Source: Erpetoichthys calabaricus (taxonomy: Eukaryota > Chordata > Cladistia > Polypteriformes > Polypteridae). Taken from it: 64,000 nt of DNA. Positions 21,094 to 33,347 of the stretch are shown one piece after another (within the stretch, counting starts at the first letter, position 1; each line of letters opens with the position of its first letter). The notes beneath the pieces were generated by a model that made no database searches, was not told where the DNA came from, and saw nothing but the letters and a program-made list of their open reading frames with translations. The translations under genes and the position numbers were made by a program. The stretch is taken from NCBI RefSeq assembly GCF_900747795.2, contig NC_041394.2, positions 342,078,415-342,142,414 of the forward strand. The letters are read 5' to 3'.

Positions 21094-22191
21094 CTAGGTG
21101 ATTACCCAGTGGCTTCTTCGCTCACTGAGTGCAAGGGAAAAAAATAAAATGTAGTCTATAAGTTATTAAACAGTAACACATTAACATTTTAAGAAGTAAA
21201 GATACATTGAGCACTACTGGAGTGGTTTCGGGTAAACTACATTTTAAAGGCGGTATAACACAACAGGTAAGTAGTACTAACAGCAGCTAAAATGTATTTG
21301 GATCAACTCTCGGTAGTAGATCCCTTTTGAAAGGCGCTACACGACCGCTGTGGTATAGAAATTACATTTTCTATGTGATCATCCAAATTTCTGCCTGACA
21401 ACCTTGCACTATGTGCCTGTGATTTAAGAGAAAAATAATTCTGATAAATGTGGATGCTGCCCTTCCGTGCTTAACGGGCAGAAGGTCCAAACAATTCCCA
21501 AGTCCAACACTTTAAATGAAGAGGTCTGTACATCTTCTTAGATGTAAACTCTCCGTCTTCTTAAAATAATTGATCACAAAAGCAACCTTGAATGTTGCGG
21601 GATTTTAGTGACCCAAACTCACCTTAAGGGACAGTAAGTAGTCGTGCAGGGCAATTTACAAACAGAGTCCTGCTTCGATGGCGCCGATTACACTCAATCG
21701 CAAAGATTTCCACTCTCCCAGAAGCCAACCGGGCACTTGAAGTGTCACAAACAGTGCGAGAAGAGAGGACGCTGCCCAAAACTGCGAAGATCTCGACCCG
21801 GCGGAGCAGCCTGACATTCCGCACCTCCCAGCGTCCACTTTGTTCTCACGACCCCTCGACGCTGAAGGCGGTGTCGTCTTCACATTGTTTACAGCTCAGC
21901 GCAGTTAAAAAGTAGAAAGACGCAAAGCTGTTTCTTCATCTCTTCTACTATCAAGTACTGCGACGCGGGGCGCACTTCTGTGGGATAGATCGGCATGTTT
22001 ATGTTGTTTTTAATATCAGTAAAATAACTCTCACACAAATAATAACCATTCGTAAAGACGATAGAAAAATGGCATCCACAAATGAAGTGATTAGTTCCTG
22101 TGTTACAGTATGTTCAGTGGTCATACGTAATTTCCATATCGCATGGTCATACGTAATTTCTGTTTCAAATGTGAAAAAAGAATTTTATAGA
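21094..22191 (-). mobile_element. Helitron-like element with CpG-rich interior
   Basis: On the minus strand it begins TCTATAAAATTC at 22191 (host A before it) and ends ..gaagccactgggtaatcacctag at 21094. These fit Helitron rules (5' TC, 3' CTAG) though the terminal hairpin is weak. The interior (about 21620-21990) is CpG-rich, unlike its surroundings, and holds a consensus splice donor. No replicase is present. Confidence 0.55.
21623..21900 (-). other. Exon-like, CpG-rich segment inside the Helitron-like element
   Basis: On the minus strand a CpG-rich stretch ends at 21623 in cccttaag|gtgagt, a near-perfect donor. A 75-codon frame (21883-21656, starting MKTTPPSASRGRENK) lies in it but resembles no protein I know. 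It could be a captured promoter and first exon of a host gene. The identity of the source gene is unknown. Confidence 0.4.
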
Positions 22192-22209
22192 TAACCATAA
22201 ATACAAGTA

Positions 22210-22217
<8 letters not shown>

Positions 22218-22269
<52 letters not shown>

Positions 22270-22330
22270 AATTCATTACATTTATATAGCGCTTTTCTTA
22301 GTATATATATATATATATATAATATATATA
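22218..22330. repeat. (TA)n and (AAT)n tracts with a short SINE/LINE tail
   Basis: TA run, then aataataat, then cattacatttatatagcgc, a phrase typical of fish retroposon 3' ends, then TA again. Confidence 0.75.
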
Positions 22331-22334
22331 TTTG

Positions 22335-23065
22335 TTTAAGATGTGTCCCAGCTGGAAACAACAGTGAGGTTATACTGAAGTTTAGTGAGACTGAGATGCT
22401 ATAGTAATGGACACACTAAGAAATGTTCTAGAATATTTCTGAGATTCAAGATATAGTATGGTAGGTACAATAAGCAGGGTGTATCATCATGCATAGCAGT
22501 TGCTGATGTCTGTTAACTCTTCCTGCTTTAACCTTTGTTTGCATCTGTATGCAACTGTTATGCTTTTTTGCTTAAAGGTGGGGGAATGATTTAAGAAAAA
22601 TCATACTAAGCAGCCACCTTTTTTACAAGTTGGGTTTAATTGGTGAATGATTACCAAATGTTTTTGTATTTACTTTTTAAGAAACTGTGTGTTTTCATTC
22701 TCAGATTATTTCTATATTTTCGTTATAAATTGAGTCTACTGAAACCAACAATGTTTAATTATATATTAAAATACTTTTCAGACTAGAACATATTTGTTTA
22801 ACAAGTAACAGAACATATTATTGATGAACTGTGCACACAATGACACCCCTTATCCATAAGAACGCTTGGCAGGCTCAGCTACTTAACACGATTCCTTAGA
22901 AGGTGTTCACTTCTTAGACTGATAAACATACACCTTCTGTTTTACTTACTTATGCCACTGCCGTACAAAAATGGTGCAAGACAATGCTGTTCCCTGTTCT
23001 TTCTTCCCATTTTCAACAACTTGCCAATCAGGTTAAATCTGGGTAAATTCCTAAAAAGGTATGTT
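22335..23065. other. No gene recognised (intronic)
   Basis: AT-rich sequence without assignable content. Confidence 0.4.
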
Positions 23066-23071
23066 CACTTG

Positions 23072-25170
23072 TTACCCACAATTCACATATAGGTCCATAC
23101 AGAACATTGCTTCTCTTCTCATTGCATTCTCATACTTCTTAAACCTTCTTTCTTGTATTTTCTTTGACATTTCCCCAACTTTAACTGTACCTCTGATGCT
23201 CTCATTCCAGATCTTATGAAGGTTGGCATCTTCACACCTCCATCTTAGAATCCTTATTTCTATAGCAACTAGTTTATTTTCATGCGCCTTTTTAGCTCCC
23301 CAGGTTTCTGATCCATACAACAAGGCTGCCCTGTCCACTGTCTTATACTCTTCACTCTTGCCCTGATTCGTTGGTCTCATAGAACTTCTGATGCCTTTTT
23401 CCGTTTTTTCCAGGCTGATTGCATTCTGTGGGTTATTTCTGAATCTAGCTCCTCTTCCTGTGTTGTTGTTGTTGATCCCAGATACTTGAACTTGTTCTCT
23501 CTTTTTGAGAATTTTTTTATTGGAAGTTAACTTCTGCATCTTGTTCTTGCCCTTTAAATCTTAGATATTCTGTATTTTCCTATTAATCATAAGGCCTCTA
23601 TCCTCCATTGCTCCTCTCCATTCCCCAGTTTTGTTTTCCCACAGTATTCTTAGAGGTGCCACATTACAATACAATACAATACAATACAATATCTATACAA
23701 TACAACACAATTTATTTTGTATAGCCCAAAATCACACAAAAAGTGCCACAATAGGCTTTAACAGGCCCTGCCTTTTGATAGCCCCCCAGCCTTGACTCTC
23801 TAAGAAGACAAGGAAAAACTCCCAAAAAAAATCCTTGTAGAGGAAAAAAAATGGAAGAAACCTTGGGAAAGGCAGTTCAAAGAGAGACCCCTTTCCAGGT
23901 AGGTTGGATGTGCAGTGGGTGTCAAAGAGAAGGGGGTCAATGCAATAAAATACACAGAACAGAACACAAATAATCCTCAATACAATAGAGCAGAATTCAA
24001 CTGTAGATGATATCGCATAATACAATTTGGATTTGTTTAGAAAGAGACCTCGGCCATCAATCTGCTCACCCAATATACCATTCCACAGCTGAGTAGGTGC
24101 TGAACCAGCCAATCCAATGAAAGGACCCCTCTACCCGATGATTCCTGTGATCCTGCATCAAAGATGACTTTACCTTAGGCGGGCAAAACAACTTGGCAGG
24201 TGGGCCGTGGCACCAAGTGCCACTTCTGAGTACCAAGAAGAGAAGCAGAATAGGTGAGGGTTAGTAACAAATTAGAACTATCGTGTTACTTATGTTTTAG
24301 TGTTAATGACTAACAACAGAGCTGCAGTCTGTACAGTTATTCAGCAGCTCTAGTCAGGATATGCTAAACTGAAGTAGTGGGTCTTCAGCCAGGATTTAAA
24401 AGCTGAGACCGAAGGGGCATCTCTTATAGCAGCAAGCAGACCATTCCACAGTTTAGGGGCCCTGTAAATAAAAGCTCGACCTTCCACTGTTATTTTATTC
24501 ATTCTTGGAATCCTAAGCAGACCGGCATCTTGAGATCTTAATGTGCGCTCTGGTTTGTAAGTCATGATAAGTTCAGACAAGTAAGCCGGACCTTGGCCAT
24601 TTAATGCTTTATACAGTATGTTAAATGGAGGATTTTGAAATCTGCCCTAAACTTAACCGGGAGCCAGTGTAAGGATTTAAGAACTGGGGTTATGTGTTCA
24701 TATTTTCTTGTTCTTGTAGTAATACTTTCTTTGGATTCACTGGAGCCTGCATAAAGAACAGTTTGAACATCCAGTGAACACTGCATTGCAGTAGTCAATC
24801 CAACTAGAAATAAATGCATGAATTAATTTCTCAGAATCCTGTTTATTTAGAAAGCGCCTTTATTTCCCAACATTTGGAACATTGCAAAGAGCATGCACCA
24901 CAGGGCCTGATCTATTATTTCCCTAGCAATAACACCCATAACTAGAGTAAAGATATGGGGTAATGATGATCCTTGATGTAAGTCAACCTTAGCTGCAAAC
25001 CCATGTGTTATTCCTACACTACTTCTGACTTGTATGTAGCCCATCTCATACATATCATTATCTATCCTTCCATACTTCTCTAGTACTCTCTTCTCTCATA
25101 AATCTCCACAATTCTTGCCAGGGAACTTTATCATATGCCCTCTCTAAACCTACAAATCATATGTGCAGTA
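23072..25170 (-). mobile_element. RTE-like LINE, split by an L2
   Basis: Same family as 3640-4480. The 5' part (25170-24880) translates with VDLHQGSSLPHIFTLVM, the palm motif that precedes the catalytic box (usually LHQGSALSP). The 3' part (23650-23072) carries RAALLYGSETWGAKKAHENK, ILRWRCEDANLHKIWNESIR and MSKKIQERRFKKYENAMRRE. The middle is replaced by an L2-like LINE (23669-24870) in the same orientation. Both coding blocks contain frame breaks; the copy is dead. Confidence 0.8.
23669..24870 (-). mobile_element. L2-like LINE 3' end, nested
   Basis: Minus-strand frames at 24580-24350 (TLRSQDAGLLRIPRMNK ... FIYRAPKLWNGLLAAIR ... FKSWLKTHYF) and 24819-24601 (HITPVLKSLHWLPVKFRADF) are the C-terminus of the L2-type polymerase. 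A long 3' UTR follows (phrases ttgggctatacaaaataaat and agttgtccttgtctt-like), ending in repeated attgt (23669-23690 on the + strand atacaatacaata), the short-repeat tail by which this clade primes. 5'-truncated at about 24870. Confidence 0.85.
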
Positions 25171-25194
25171 ATTTTTGTTTTTTCTCTTTATATT

Positions 25195-25460
25195 TTTCCA
25201 CGATAGAGTGTGAGGCAGGAACAATCTCTGGATAGGGCACCAGCTCATCGCAGGGTGAATACAAGCACACACATACACTAGTAGCATCAATTTAGCATCA
25301 CCAAATCCCCTAACCTGCATGAATTTGGAAGGAAACCAAAGCACACGGAGGAAACCCACCAGGAAAACATACCAAATCCAGGTAGTAGACACCCAGGATG
25401 TGACCCCCTTACTGTGAGGTAGTGGTGTTTCCACCACGCCACTGTGTCTCCACATGTTTA
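25195..25460 (-). mobile_element. Old tRNA-derived SINE
   Basis: Diverged copy of the SINE family at 55210-55573: shares accagctcatcgcagggtgaat, cctaacctgcatg and the head actgtgaggtagtggtg. The head shows a decayed tRNA-like promoter. Confidence 0.7.
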
Positions 25461-25482
25461 ATTATTAACAGTATATATTATA

Positions 25483-26473
25483 TCTCTAATATAAAAAAAA
25501 AAATCTTGGAAGGAGATGAGATGTGATTTTCTCAGAGAGACACTTTCACATCCCGCGAGACAAGACTTTGTGCGAAGAGATTTAACCACGCCAGGGGCTG
25601 GAAATAAAAGACACAGAGTAGATGACAAAGGAGAACATCGTAAAGAATTCAGAAACGTTGGCGTGACACACATGCAGAGCAGGTTAGAGATAATGGAAGT
25701 AGGAACATTCAAAAGTCTCAAAAAAAGGATAGTTAAAGATTGCATTAGCGCAAACAAATGGAAATTATTACTCAGTGAAAGAACGGAACAGCGAAAAGAG
25801 ATTGAATATATTGTTTGGATTTAAACTTTAACTCAGAGACTTGTAGATCGTCTAATTCGTGTTACCATCAGGGAAAAGTAGTGTATCTTCCCAATGAAGA
25901 GGCGTATCCGCAAGAATTAAAAGATTGGTTGATTGGTGAAAGTGAAATCCCACGAGAGAAAATTTCAAGCCCCGCGAGACAAGACTTTATGCAAAGATAT
26001 TGGGAAAAGTCCTACCCACATCTAAAACATTTACAACCACGCACACGGTTCAGTCATTTCTCATTTGTGTGAATGCTATTGTCATACACAGTTTGTGTAG
26101 AGAGAAAGAAACGATATTCACTCACGGGCAGTTATATGTTGTGTTGTCACGGTGTAATACCAAACACGGAATCAAAATGTGATATTGACAAAAAGATAAA
26201 AGTGAAAAGAGATTGAATACATGGACATACTGTAGGTGATATGACAGAAGTATGTACAGTAGATATTGTTTGGCTTTAAACTTTAAGTTGGAGACTTGTA
26301 TATTGTCTAATTTATGTTGCCATCAGGGAAAAGTAGTGTTTCTTCCCAGTGAAGAGGCGTATCCATGAGAACTAAAAGATTTGTTGTTTGGTGAAAGTGA
26401 AATCCACATACGCAAGTGACAGAGACGCAAAGTTGCTGGTGCGTAGCGCAGGCAGTTGGGCAAAGCCCCCTAG
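25483..26473 (+). mobile_element. Helitron derivative, 991 bp
   Basis: Starts TCTCTAATATAAAAA after host A and ends gggcaaagccccctag before host T. Its interior keeps scraps of replicase: two out-of-frame copies of the N-terminal Cys segment (25820-25952 and 26277-26408) and, at 26105-26145, TIFTHGQLYVVLSRC, the final motif of the Pif1-type helicase. Both ends of the gene survive while the middle is gone, a classic internal-deletion derivative. Confidence 0.85.
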
Positions 26474-26474
26474 T

Positions 26475-27360
26475 TTAAATGAATTTACCAATTTATGTAT
26501 GAAATGTAATATACATACTTTAATGCATTTCATCATAAAAATGATATCAAGTGTAACTGCGCTTACCCAAAATTACCAAAATTCTACAGCTTCAGTATGC
26601 TTCATGGGATTCTGGCAAAAGCTTAACACGACGAAATGATTCCACAGACAAAATAAGTTCATTTTAAAAGCTTTAGTAAAAATTCAAAGTAAAACAGTTC
26701 ACACAAAAATAGAGAAAAAAATGATATAGCAAAAAAAAGAAAAGTTCTTGTTTAATAAAAGTTCTGTTTAAAGCTGATATATCTTATTTCATTCTTTAAG
26801 TTTGCTTATACAGCTGAACCATTCCTAAACGTTCAGAAAACTGTATGCTTATCCCATTTTCATACTGTAAGAGGGTCTTTCAGTCCCTGGTAGCAATGAG
26901 ACCTATTCTAAACAAGAACTGAAACAATTAACACACTTTGTTACAGATATAGCAAGAAAGTTCTATCTCATATTTACTTACAGTGGGTAAAAGACTATAC
27001 TATATTCTAATATCTTTTTCTGTATAGGAGTCAAACAAACACTAAATGAAGTTAACTTTAAGTATTCAGTTTCTAAGATTGGCTGTTACATGAAGTATAC
27101 AGTACATCCTGGTATTCCAACAGCACACAGCTCCAAGATAGCTCTTGGAAATCTAAATCGACTTAGAATCCAGTCATCATCATCTGTAAATACACGCTGT
27201 CTTCTATGGAATTCTTGAATTGAGTTCCTTTATTGTTATTGTATGTTACAATGAGATTCAATATGCCACTTCTCCATAAACGTATGTTCCTATAAAATAA
27301 TAATACAATAAAAAACAATGAAAAATACACAGTATGAAAGCATAAGTGTCATATACATGT
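26475..27360. other. No gene recognised (intronic)
   Basis: AT-rich. 26503-26560 is an approximate reverse complement of 58523-58565, so part of it is an unnamed dispersed repeat. Confidence 0.4.
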
Positions 27361-27365
27361 ACATA

Positions 27366-29005
27366 CAGTGCATCCGGAAAGTATTCACAGCACATCACTT
27401 TTTCCACATTTTGTTATGTTACAGTCTTATTCCAAAATGGATTAAATTCATTTTTTTCCTCAGAATTCTGCACACAACACCCCATAATGACAACGTGAAA
27501 AAAGTTTACTTGAGGTTTTTGCAAATTTATTAAAAATAAAAAAAACTGAGAAATCCCATGTACATAAGTATTCACAGCCTTTGCTCAATACTTTGTCGAT
27601 GCACCTTTGGCAGCAATTACAGCCTCAAGTCTTTTTGAATATGATGCCACAAGCTTGGCACACCTATCCTTGGACAATTTCGCCCATTCCTCTTTGCAGC
27701 ACCTCTCAAGCTCCATCAGGTTGGATGGGAAGTGTCGGTGCACAGCCATTTTAAGATCTCTCCAGAGATGTTCAATCGGATTCAAGTCTGGGCTCTGGCT
27801 GGGCCACTCAAGGACATTCACAGAGTTGTCCTGAAGCCACTCCTTTGATATCTTGGCTGTGTGCTTAGGGTCGTTGTCCTGCTGAAAGATGAACCGTCGC
27901 CCCAGTCTGAGGTCAAGAGCACTCTGGAGCAGGTTTTCATCCAGGATGTCTCTGTACATTGCTGCAGTCATCTTTCCCTTTATCCTGACTTGTCTCCCAG
28001 TCCCTGCCACTGAAAAACATCTCCACACCATGATGCTGCCACCACCATGCTTCACTGTAGGGATGGTATTGGCCTGGTGATGAGCGGTGTCTGGTTTCCT
28101 CCAAACGTGACGCCTGGCATTCACACCAAAGAGTCCAATCTTTGTCTCATCAGACCAGAGAATTTTCTTTCTCATGGTCTGGGAGTCCTTCAGGTGCCTT
28201 TTGGCAAACTCCAGGCGGGCTGCCATGTGCCTTTTTGCTAAGGAGTGGCTTCCGTCTGGCCACTCTACCATACAGGCCTGATTGGTGGATTGCTGCAGAG
28301 ATGGTTGTCCTTCTGGAAGGTTCTCCTCTCTCCACAGAGGACCTCTGGAGCTCTGACAGAGTGACCATTGGGTTCTTGGTCACCTCCCTGACTAAGGCCC
28401 TTCTCCCCCGATCACTCAGTTTAGATGGCCGGCCAGCTCTAGGAAGAGTCCTGGTGGTTTTGATCTTCTTCCACTTATGGATGATGGAGGTCACTGTGCT
28501 CATTGGGACCTTCAAAGCAGCAGAGATTTTTCTGTAACCTTCCCCAGATTTGTGCCTTGAGACAATCCTGTCTCGGAGGTCTACAGACAATTCCTTTGAC
28601 TTCATGCTTGGTTTGTGCTCTGACATGAACTGTCAACTGTGGGACCTTCTATAGACAGGTGTGTGCCTTTCCAAATCATGTCCAGTCAACTGAATTTACT
28701 ACAGGTGGACTCCAATTAAGCTGCAGAAACATCTCAAGGATAATCAGGGGAAACAAGATGCACCTGAGTTCAATTTAGAGCTTCATAGCAAAGGCTGTGA
28801 ATACTTATGTACATGTGCTTTCTCAATTTTTTTATTTTTAATAAATTTGCAAAAATCTCAAGTAAACTTTTTTTACGTTGTCATTATGGGGTGTTGTGTG
28901 TAGAATTCTGAGGGAAAAAATGAATTTAATCCATTTTGGAATAAGGCTGTAACATAACAAAATGTGGAAAAAGTGATGCACTGTGAATACTTTCCGGATG
29001 CACTG
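27366..29005 (-). mobile_element. Full-length Tc1-like transposon, second family
   Basis: Ends cagtgcatccggaaagtatt at 27366 and its complement at 29005, each beside TA. Inverted repeats are about 200 bp. The transposase gene is on the minus strand and broken once (below). A relict end of the same family lies at 10158-10356. Confidence 0.95.
27585..28626 (-). pseudogene. Tc1-like transposase with one frameshift
   Basis: Two overlapping frames cover the protein. The N-terminal frame (28626-28150, MSEHKPSMKSKELSVDLRD) has the paired-type HTH (YRKISAALKVPMSTVTSI) and GRPSK hook up to RRKPLLSKK. The C-terminal frame (28271-27585) continues ARLEFAKRHLKDS and keeps the whole DDE domain: WSDETK, QQDNDPKH and NPIEHLW, again DD34E, ending GASTKY. 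The break lies near 28225-28245, at the run tttttgctaagg. Otherwise it is complete, so this copy is a recent loss. Confidence 0.92.
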
Positions 29006-29079
29006 TATAGTGCAAGTAGTCCAAAAGGTTCATAAAGTGGTTTAAGTTGTGCAATAGTACAACTGTAGTGCAAGTTTAC

Positions 29080-29420
29080 AGTGAGGTCGTTATAATTCTA
29101 AGTACTAACAGTTCTACCAGGAACACTTGATGGACTGATTGAATGCGTTTAGATCTCTTGGGATGAAACTGTTTCTGAGCATCGAGGTCCGTGCAGGAAA
29201 TGCTCTAAAGTGTTTCCCATTCAAAAAGATTGTGCACATGGCTGAGTGGAATCCATGCAGATGTTGGTGGCTTTTCTGAGGCAGCGTGTGCTATAAATGT
29301 CCTCTAGGGCAGAAGTTGTATGCTGATAATCTCCTGCACTCTCAACCCCCTGTAGAGCTTATCAATCAGCTGCTGTGCAGCTGGGACATCACACTCAAAT
29401 ACAATAAACAGGTTAAAGTA
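29080..29420 (-). mobile_element. LINE 3' end fragment
   Basis: The minus strand near 29300 reads EDIYSTRCLRKATNI-like residues (gaggacatttatagcacacg), the C-terminal block seen better at 35240-35710. No open frame of length. Confidence 0.6.
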
Positions 29421-29996
29421 CTCTGAGTGGTGCACTGAGAGTAACAACACTAAAGCAGCCATGGCAATCAGAATAGTTTGTCCATTCTGTGCACCGTTAT
29501 ATTGTTAGCAGATTGATTATAATCAAGTGCCTTACATTTGTAGACAATATGCAATTAATTTCAGTGTATTTGATAAAGCAAGTGTCATGGATGTGAATAG
29601 GAAAAAGAAAAGGAAACAACACAGAAACAGTAGCACTGCTTTGACGCTGGATGTCACCTGTTTGCATAACGGAGCAGAAAAGTGAGTATGCGAGGTGTGA
29701 TGCTGCTGTGAAAATCTGCGTGCTTTACACCAAGTTTAGTTTATATACATTTCGAAGTGAGGGTGGAAATGGGCATGCATGATATTTTTATACATGATGC
29801 CCAAGGTCTTTACACTTGTTGATCTTCTGTGCCTCTTCCCTCAAGATGATGTTGTAATCGTCACATCAATGAAGACACATGACTTGCTCTTCTTGTCATG
29901 GAACACAATGTCTGGCCTATTGGTGGTGGTGGGTACAGTCTGTGGGAATAGTCTTGTCCCACATGATAACACAGTCTCCAGTGTCAATGACAGCAA

Positions 29997-32660
29997 CAAC
30001 AACATTTATTTATATAGCACATTTTCATACAAAAAGTAGCTCAAAGTGCTTTACATAATAAAGAAAAGAAAAATAAAAGACAAAATAAATTAAAATAAGA
30101 AAACATTAATTAACATAGAAAAGAGTAAGGTCCGATGGCCAGGGGGGACAGAAAAAACAAAAAACTCCAGAAGGCTGGAGAAAAAAATAAAATCTGCAGG
30201 GGTTCCAGGCCACGAGACCACCCAGTCCCCTCTGGGCATTCTACCTAACATAAATGAAATAGTCCTCTTTGTTTTTAGGTTTCTCACGGAAGGACTTGAT
30301 GATGATGGTCATGCAGACTTCTGGCTTTTAATCCATCACTGTTGGAACATCACGGTGCTTTGAGTAGATGGTGGTTGGAAACCGGAATAGGAAACAGAAG
30401 AGAGAGTAGGGATTAGTACAGATTTTAGAGCCACCATGAATAGTTATTATAATGAATTGGATTTGCACAGTATATGGATTAAATTACAGTGAAGTTATGG
30501 AAAGGCCATATTAAAGTAATGTGTTTTCAGCAGTTTTTTTAAAGTGCTCCACTGTATTAGCCTGGCGAATTCCTACTGGCAGGCTATTCCAGATTTTAGG
30601 TGCATAACAGCAGAAGGCCGCCTCACCACTTCTTTTAAGTTTAGCTCTTGGAATACTAAGGAGACACTCAGTTGAGGATCTGAGGTTACAATTTGGAATA
30701 TAAGGTGTCAGACATTCTGATATATAAGACGGGGCGAGATTATTTAAGGCTTTATAAACCATAAGCAGAATTTTAAAGTCAATCCTTAATGACACAGGCA
30801 ACCAGTGTAGTGACATCAAAACTGGAGAAATGTGGTCGGATTTTCTTTTCCTGGTTAGGATTCTAGCAGCTGCATTCTGCACTAGTTGCAAACGATTGAT
30901 GTCTTTTTTGGGTAGTCCTGAGAGGAGTGTGTTACAGTAATCTAGCCGACTGAAAACAAACGCGTGAACTAATTTCTCCGCATCTTTCAATGATATAAGA
31001 GGTCTAACTTTTGCTATGTTTCTTAAGTGAAAAAAATGCTGTCCTAGTGATCTGATTAATATGCGATTTAAAATTCAGATTATAGTCAACAGTTACCCTA
31101 AGCTTTTTACCTCCATCTTGACTTTTAATCCTAATATATCCAGTTTATTTCTAATAGCCTCATTGTATCCATTATTGCCAATCACCAAGATTTCAGTTTT
31201 CTCTTTATTTAGCTTGAGAAAGTTACTTTTCATCCATTCTGAAATACAAGTCAGTCATTGTGTTAGTGAATCAAGAGAATTGGGGTCATCAGGTGCTATT
31301 GATAAATACAGCTGTGTGTCATCAGCATAGCTGTGGTAGCTCACGTTATGCCCTGAGATAATCTGACCTAATGGAAGCATGTAGATTGAGAAGAGCAGCG
31401 GACCCAGGATAGAGCCTTGTGGAACACCATATAGGATATCATGTGTCTTTGAGTTGTAATTACCACAACTAACAAAGAATTTTCTCCCTGCCAGGTAGGA
31501 TTCAAACCAATTTAAGACACTGCCAGAGAGGCCCACCCATTGACTAAGGCGATTTCTAAGAATATTATGATCAATGGTGTCAAATGCGGCACTCTGATTT
31601 AAGGGGATGAGAACAGATAAATGGCCTCTGTCTGCATTTACCCGCAAGTCATTTACTACTTTAACGAGTGCAGTTTCTGTGCTGTGATTTGTACTAAAAC
31701 CTGACTGAAATTTATGAAGAATAGCATGTTTATTGAGGTGCTCATTTAACTGTATAATGACTGCCTTCTCTAGAATTTTACTTAAGAAAGGCAGGTTGGA
31801 GATGGGTCTAAAATTTTCAAGAGCAGAGGGGTCAAGATTATTTTTCTTAAGTAGGGGTTTAACTACAGCAGTCTTAAGACAGTCTGGGAAGACCCCCGTA
31901 TCTAATGACAAATTTACTATGTCAAGAACATTATCAATTAGCACACCCGATACTTCTTTGAAAAAATTTGTTGGTATTGGGTCAAGGACACAGGTGGAGG
32001 GTTTCAGTTGAGAAATTATTTTATGTAAATCAGGTAAATCTATCCTAGTGAAAGAATTTAATTTGTTTATAACGGAATACTGAGGTTTAGGAGGATCCTT
32101 GGTGTCGGGGAGATATACTATGTTATTTCTAATATCATTAATTTTTTGATTGAAAAATACAGTAATAGCCTCACAGGTTTTACTGGAAGTACTTAGGAGG
32201 CATTCCTTTGAGTTACTTGGGTTTAACAAACGATCAATCATCGAGAATAAGACTGTGGGATTACTAGCATTGTTATTTATAATCTTAGAGAAATAGCAGC
32301 GCCTCTCAAGACGGACTGTGTTATTGTATTCTGTTATTTTAACTTTTAATATTTCATAGTGGATAGTTAGTTTAGTCTTCCTCCATTTATGCTCAGCTCT
32401 ACGGCATGTTCTCTCTAAATCAGACACTCTTTGGGTCTTCCATGGTATAACAATGCTAGAAGATTTTTTAACTGTCTTTACAGGAGCAACTAAGTCAACA
32501 GCAGCTCTCACTTTAGTATTAAATCTTTCCACCTTACTATTTACATTATCCTCGCTATTATAGTTGGCACGATAAATGGACTGATTGCTTAGAATGTTTG
32601 TAAGTTTTAAGGCTGCTGATGAGTCAGAGAAACGTTTTTGACCGTGTCTGGTATATGCTT
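29997..32660 (-). mobile_element. L2-like LINE, long 5'-truncated copy
   Basis: The minus strand carries most of an L2-type polymerase followed by a roughly 500 bp 3' UTR that ends in (gtt)n (caacaacaac at 29996-30003 on +). Inserted within the R2-like LINE, because that element's protein resumes on the far side. The endonuclease half is missing. Confidence 0.9.
30511..30990 (-). pseudogene. L2 polymerase C-terminal block
   Basis: 159 codons with FVFSRLDYCNTLLSGLPKKD, LQLVQNAAARILT, HISPVLMSLHWLPVSLRIDF and YAPKIWNSLPVGIRQA, the C-terminal thumb and tail of the L2 polymerase, same strand as and downstream of 31255-32667. Confidence 0.88.
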
Positions 32661-32667
32661 TTACCAT
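31255..32667 (-). pseudogene. L2 reverse transcriptase, main open block (470 codons)
   Basis: Contains the ordered RT motifs: LKTAVVKPLLKK, FRPISNLPFLSKILEK, HKFQSGFSTNHSTETAL, AFDTIDHNIL, GVPQGSILGPLLFSIYM and the catalytic SYADDTQLYLS. The first residues of this frame may belong to the flanking R2-like element. An in-frame TGA stands at the end (near 31257-31255), after which homology continues in 30990-30511. The usual Asp of motif A region is preserved as AAFDT. No endonuclease domain; the copy cannot be autonomous. Confidence 0.88.
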
Positions 32668-32959
32668 TTGTCCATCATCGGAACACCCAGCTGTTGACTT
32701 AATGCCCAGTGCAGGTACATACTGACCTTGTTGTGACAGTCAAGATATTCCTTCAGGGCCAGTACACGGCATCTGGATAATATGTGACTGAAGGTCTCTT
32801 CAGCTTCACCACACAGATGACATTTGCTGTTAACTGATGTGCCTATGATATAATTCTGGTGGTACTGGGTGTTCAAGGCCTGATCTTGAGTGGCTGCAAT
32901 GAGGCTTTTGGTTTCTCCCATAAGACCTGCACTCAAGTCAGGCATGCATCAGGTCCTTC

Positions 32960-33347
32960 TCAACGTACATCCTAAGTACCATGATGTTCCAACAATGATG
33001 GATGGGATTAAAAGCCAGAAGTCTGTATGACCATCAGCATCAAGTGACTCCATGAGAACCCTAACTGCAAAGAGGACTATTTCATTTATGTTAGGTAGAA
33101 TGCCCAGAGGGGACTGGGCGATCTCATGGCCTGGAACCCCAACAGATTTTATTTTTTTCTCCAGCTTTCTGGAGTTTTCTTTTGTTTTTTCTGTCCACCC
33201 TGGCCATCGGACCTACTCCTTTTCTATGTTAACTAATGTTATCTTATTTTAATTTCTTATTTCGTCTTTTATTTTTCTTCATTATGTAAAGCACTTTGAG
33301 CTACTTTTTGTATGAAAATGTGCTATATGAATAAATGTTGTTGTTGA
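32960..33347 (+). mobile_element. L2-like LINE 3' end, inverted to its neighbour
   Basis: Matches the reverse complement of 29997-30365: same phrases ggctttctggagttttc-like, gtaaagcactttgagctac and tail ttgttgttg. Inserted in the R2-like LINE in the opposite orientation to the larger L2. Confidence 0.85.
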
